This document shows, one piece after another, positions 63,118-64,000 of a stretch of 64,000 bases of DNA. Origin of the DNA: CAYUQT01 sp964596165 (GTDB lineage: Bacteria; Planctomycetota; Phycisphaerae; UBA1845; JAFGLZ01); assembly GCA_964596165.1 (NCBI GenBank), contig CAZQTW010000003.1, forward strand, positions 110,704-174,703, read 5' to 3'. Positions within the stretch are counted from its first letter, which is position 1. Each line of letters opens with the position of its first letter. The position numbers and the translations under genes are program-made. The notes below the pieces were generated by a model, which searched no databases, had not been told where the DNA came from, and saw nothing but the letters and a program-made list of their open reading frames with translations.

Positions 63118-64000
63118 TCATCCCCCTGTGATCGTCTCCTCGCCCTCCTGGGCGGCCTGCCACAGCTTGGCGTACAGCTCGGCCGGCAGCGGGCCGGCCT
63201 CGTAAGCGGCTCGGCAGTCGGCCCATTCCTGCGGATTGGCCGGGCCGGTCACGACGATATCCACCATCGGCATCGAGAGCAGGAATCGCAACGCCAACTG
63301 GCTCGCCGGAAGCGACAAGTCAGACGCCAACTGCTTGACCTTCTCCGCCCGCGCAAAGAAGACCGGCGGCAAGTACCCCTTCAACACGTCGAGATCGGCG
63401 GACTGGATGTTGCCCAGCAGGCCCATGAAGAGCGGGCTGGCCGCCCAGACCGAGGCGCCGTGCCGCCGCGCCTGAGGGATCGTGTCGGCAAGCCCCTGCA
63501 GCGACAGCGCGCCCAGCCGATTGTGCGTGATGATGTACGTGAACGCCCCGGTTTGCAGCCACCGCCCCTGGCTGATCGGGCCGCCGCCGCCCACGCCGAG
63601 TCCCTTGACAATCCCGTCCTCGACTTGCTTCTTGAGGAAATCGACAACGGCTCGGAGCAGGGCCTCCGGCACGTCTTCCTTCGAATCGTGTACCGCCACC
63701 AAGTCGACGGGGCCCAGCGTCTGGAGGCTCTTGTCGAACGTGCCTTGAATCGACCTGAAATCCGTCGGCCACTGCTTGGTCTTGGTGGCCACCACGGGCG
63801 GATCGCCGTTCCATCGCGCGATCGCTTCTGAGAGGAGCAGTTCGGCCTTGCCATAAGCCGGTGCCGTGTCGGTTAGGAGAAAGCCGGCCTGCCAGGCCGC
63901 GTGAAGTGTTCGGATGGCGTCTTCGTGCATGGCCGTTCGATAGTGAGGGGCGACGCGGGCGGTCCCGATGGCCAACCGTTTGCACGATCGCAGTCCGGGT
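63118..64000 (-). CDS. Aldo/keto reductase, N-terminus beyond window edge
   Basis: The minus-strand frame is open to the right edge; a TTG at 63975 is unlikely to be the start because the sequence before it (LRSCKRLAIGTARVAPHYRT) fits the family's N-terminal strand. Motifs: AGFLLTDTAPAYGKAELLLS with the catalytic Asp and Tyr, VVATKTKQWP with Lys, DLVAVHDSKE with His, and late MVDIVVTGPANPQEWADCRA for NADPH binding. About 294 codons are seen. The class reduces carbonyls in the cytoplasm; related proteins in sugar degradation act as D-threo-aldose dehydrogenases. Confidence 0.88.
   Translation of the reverse strand, partial: PGLRSCKRLAIGTARVAPHYRTAMHEDAIRTLHAAWQAGFLLTDTAPAYGKAELLLSEAIARWNGDPPVVATKTKQWPTDFRSIQGTFDKSLQTLGPVDLVAVHDSKEDVPEALLRAVVDFLKKQVEDGIVKGLGVGGGGPISQGRWLQTGAFTYIITHNRLGALSLQGLADTIPQARRHGASVWAASPLFMGLLGNIQSADLDVLKGYLPPVFFARAEKVKQLASDLSLPASQLALRFLLSMPMVDIVVTGPANPQEWADCRAAYEAGPLPAELYAKLWQAAQEGEETITGG

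Noticed and set aside
1..64000. tRNA, rRNA, CRISPR array, prophage or complete insertion sequence
   Set aside because: I looked for T-loop-like sequences, regularly spaced direct repeats, integrases and intact transposases and found none; only the dead IS66 fragment is supported.

Overview
The window looks like chromosomal DNA of a Planctomycetota bacterium, most likely a Phycisphaerae-type lineage. This is an inference from content: GC-rich DNA; several membrane proteins carrying the zinc-ribbon phrase CGYDLTGNESGRCPECG or a variant; two DUF1080 (3-keto-disaccharide hydrolase-like) proteins; Tat-exported Gfo/Idh/MocA oxidoreductases; sialidase, kelch, NPCBM and fucosidase-like secreted proteins; and two PEP-CTERM proteins. 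I saw no rRNA, tRNA, CRISPR array, prophage or complete insertion sequence.

Left part (1-9.2 kb): apt and a small Sm-like protein on the minus strand, with a partial exported protein running off the left edge. These are followed by a plus-strand series: a haem-motif exported protein, a membrane protein, a 771-aa membrane-anchored coiled-coil protein, a small-protein/nucleotidyltransferase pair, an isoprenylcysteine-methyltransferase-like protein and a zinc-ribbon membrane protein. From 9.5 to 28.3 kb lie exported carbohydrate-active and related proteins (NPCBM/six-hairpin protein, alpha/beta hydrolase, Gfo/Idh/MocA, ceramidase-like, sialidase, metallophosphoesterase). Interspersed are purQ, a URO-D-type methyltransferase preceded by a deletion-scarred gene remnant, a class IV aminotransferase and a condensation-superfamily protein.

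28.4-35.0 kb is a seven-gene minus-strand operon: ACT-domain protein, livK, livH, livM, livG, livF and paaK. It probably imports branched-chain or aromatic amino acids (or related acids) and activates an aryl acid as a CoA thioester. Two stacked hairpins between livK and livH could give the binding protein a higher expression level. 35-43 kb holds a PurF-like protein lacking the N-terminal cysteine nucleophile, a PotD-like lipoprotein, two DUF1080 proteins, an orphan SprA-like metalloprotease and a GT39-like membrane glycosyltransferase. 42.8-45.2 kb is a convergent pair of PEP-CTERM proteins, each with a roughly 200-nt structured leader; one has a clear sigma70-type promoter abutting a 43-nt hairpin.

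45.4-53.6 kb contains murB, a DUF486 membrane protein, a PotA-type ATPase (no permease genes nearby), a 1422-aa PQQ-propeller/TPR protein and mtnP. 53.8-55.1 kb is a genome scar: a GAF-domain sigma54-activator gene cut off just before its AAA+ domain and joined to a dead IS66 transposase fragment, followed by a hairpin-rich dispersed repeat. The right part (55-64 kb) carries a lipoprotein, a decayed zinc-ribbon protein, kelch, fucosidase-like and Tat-exported proteins, a second Gfo/Idh/MocA gene, a small DUF4160-like/DUF2442 pair and a partial aldo/keto reductase.
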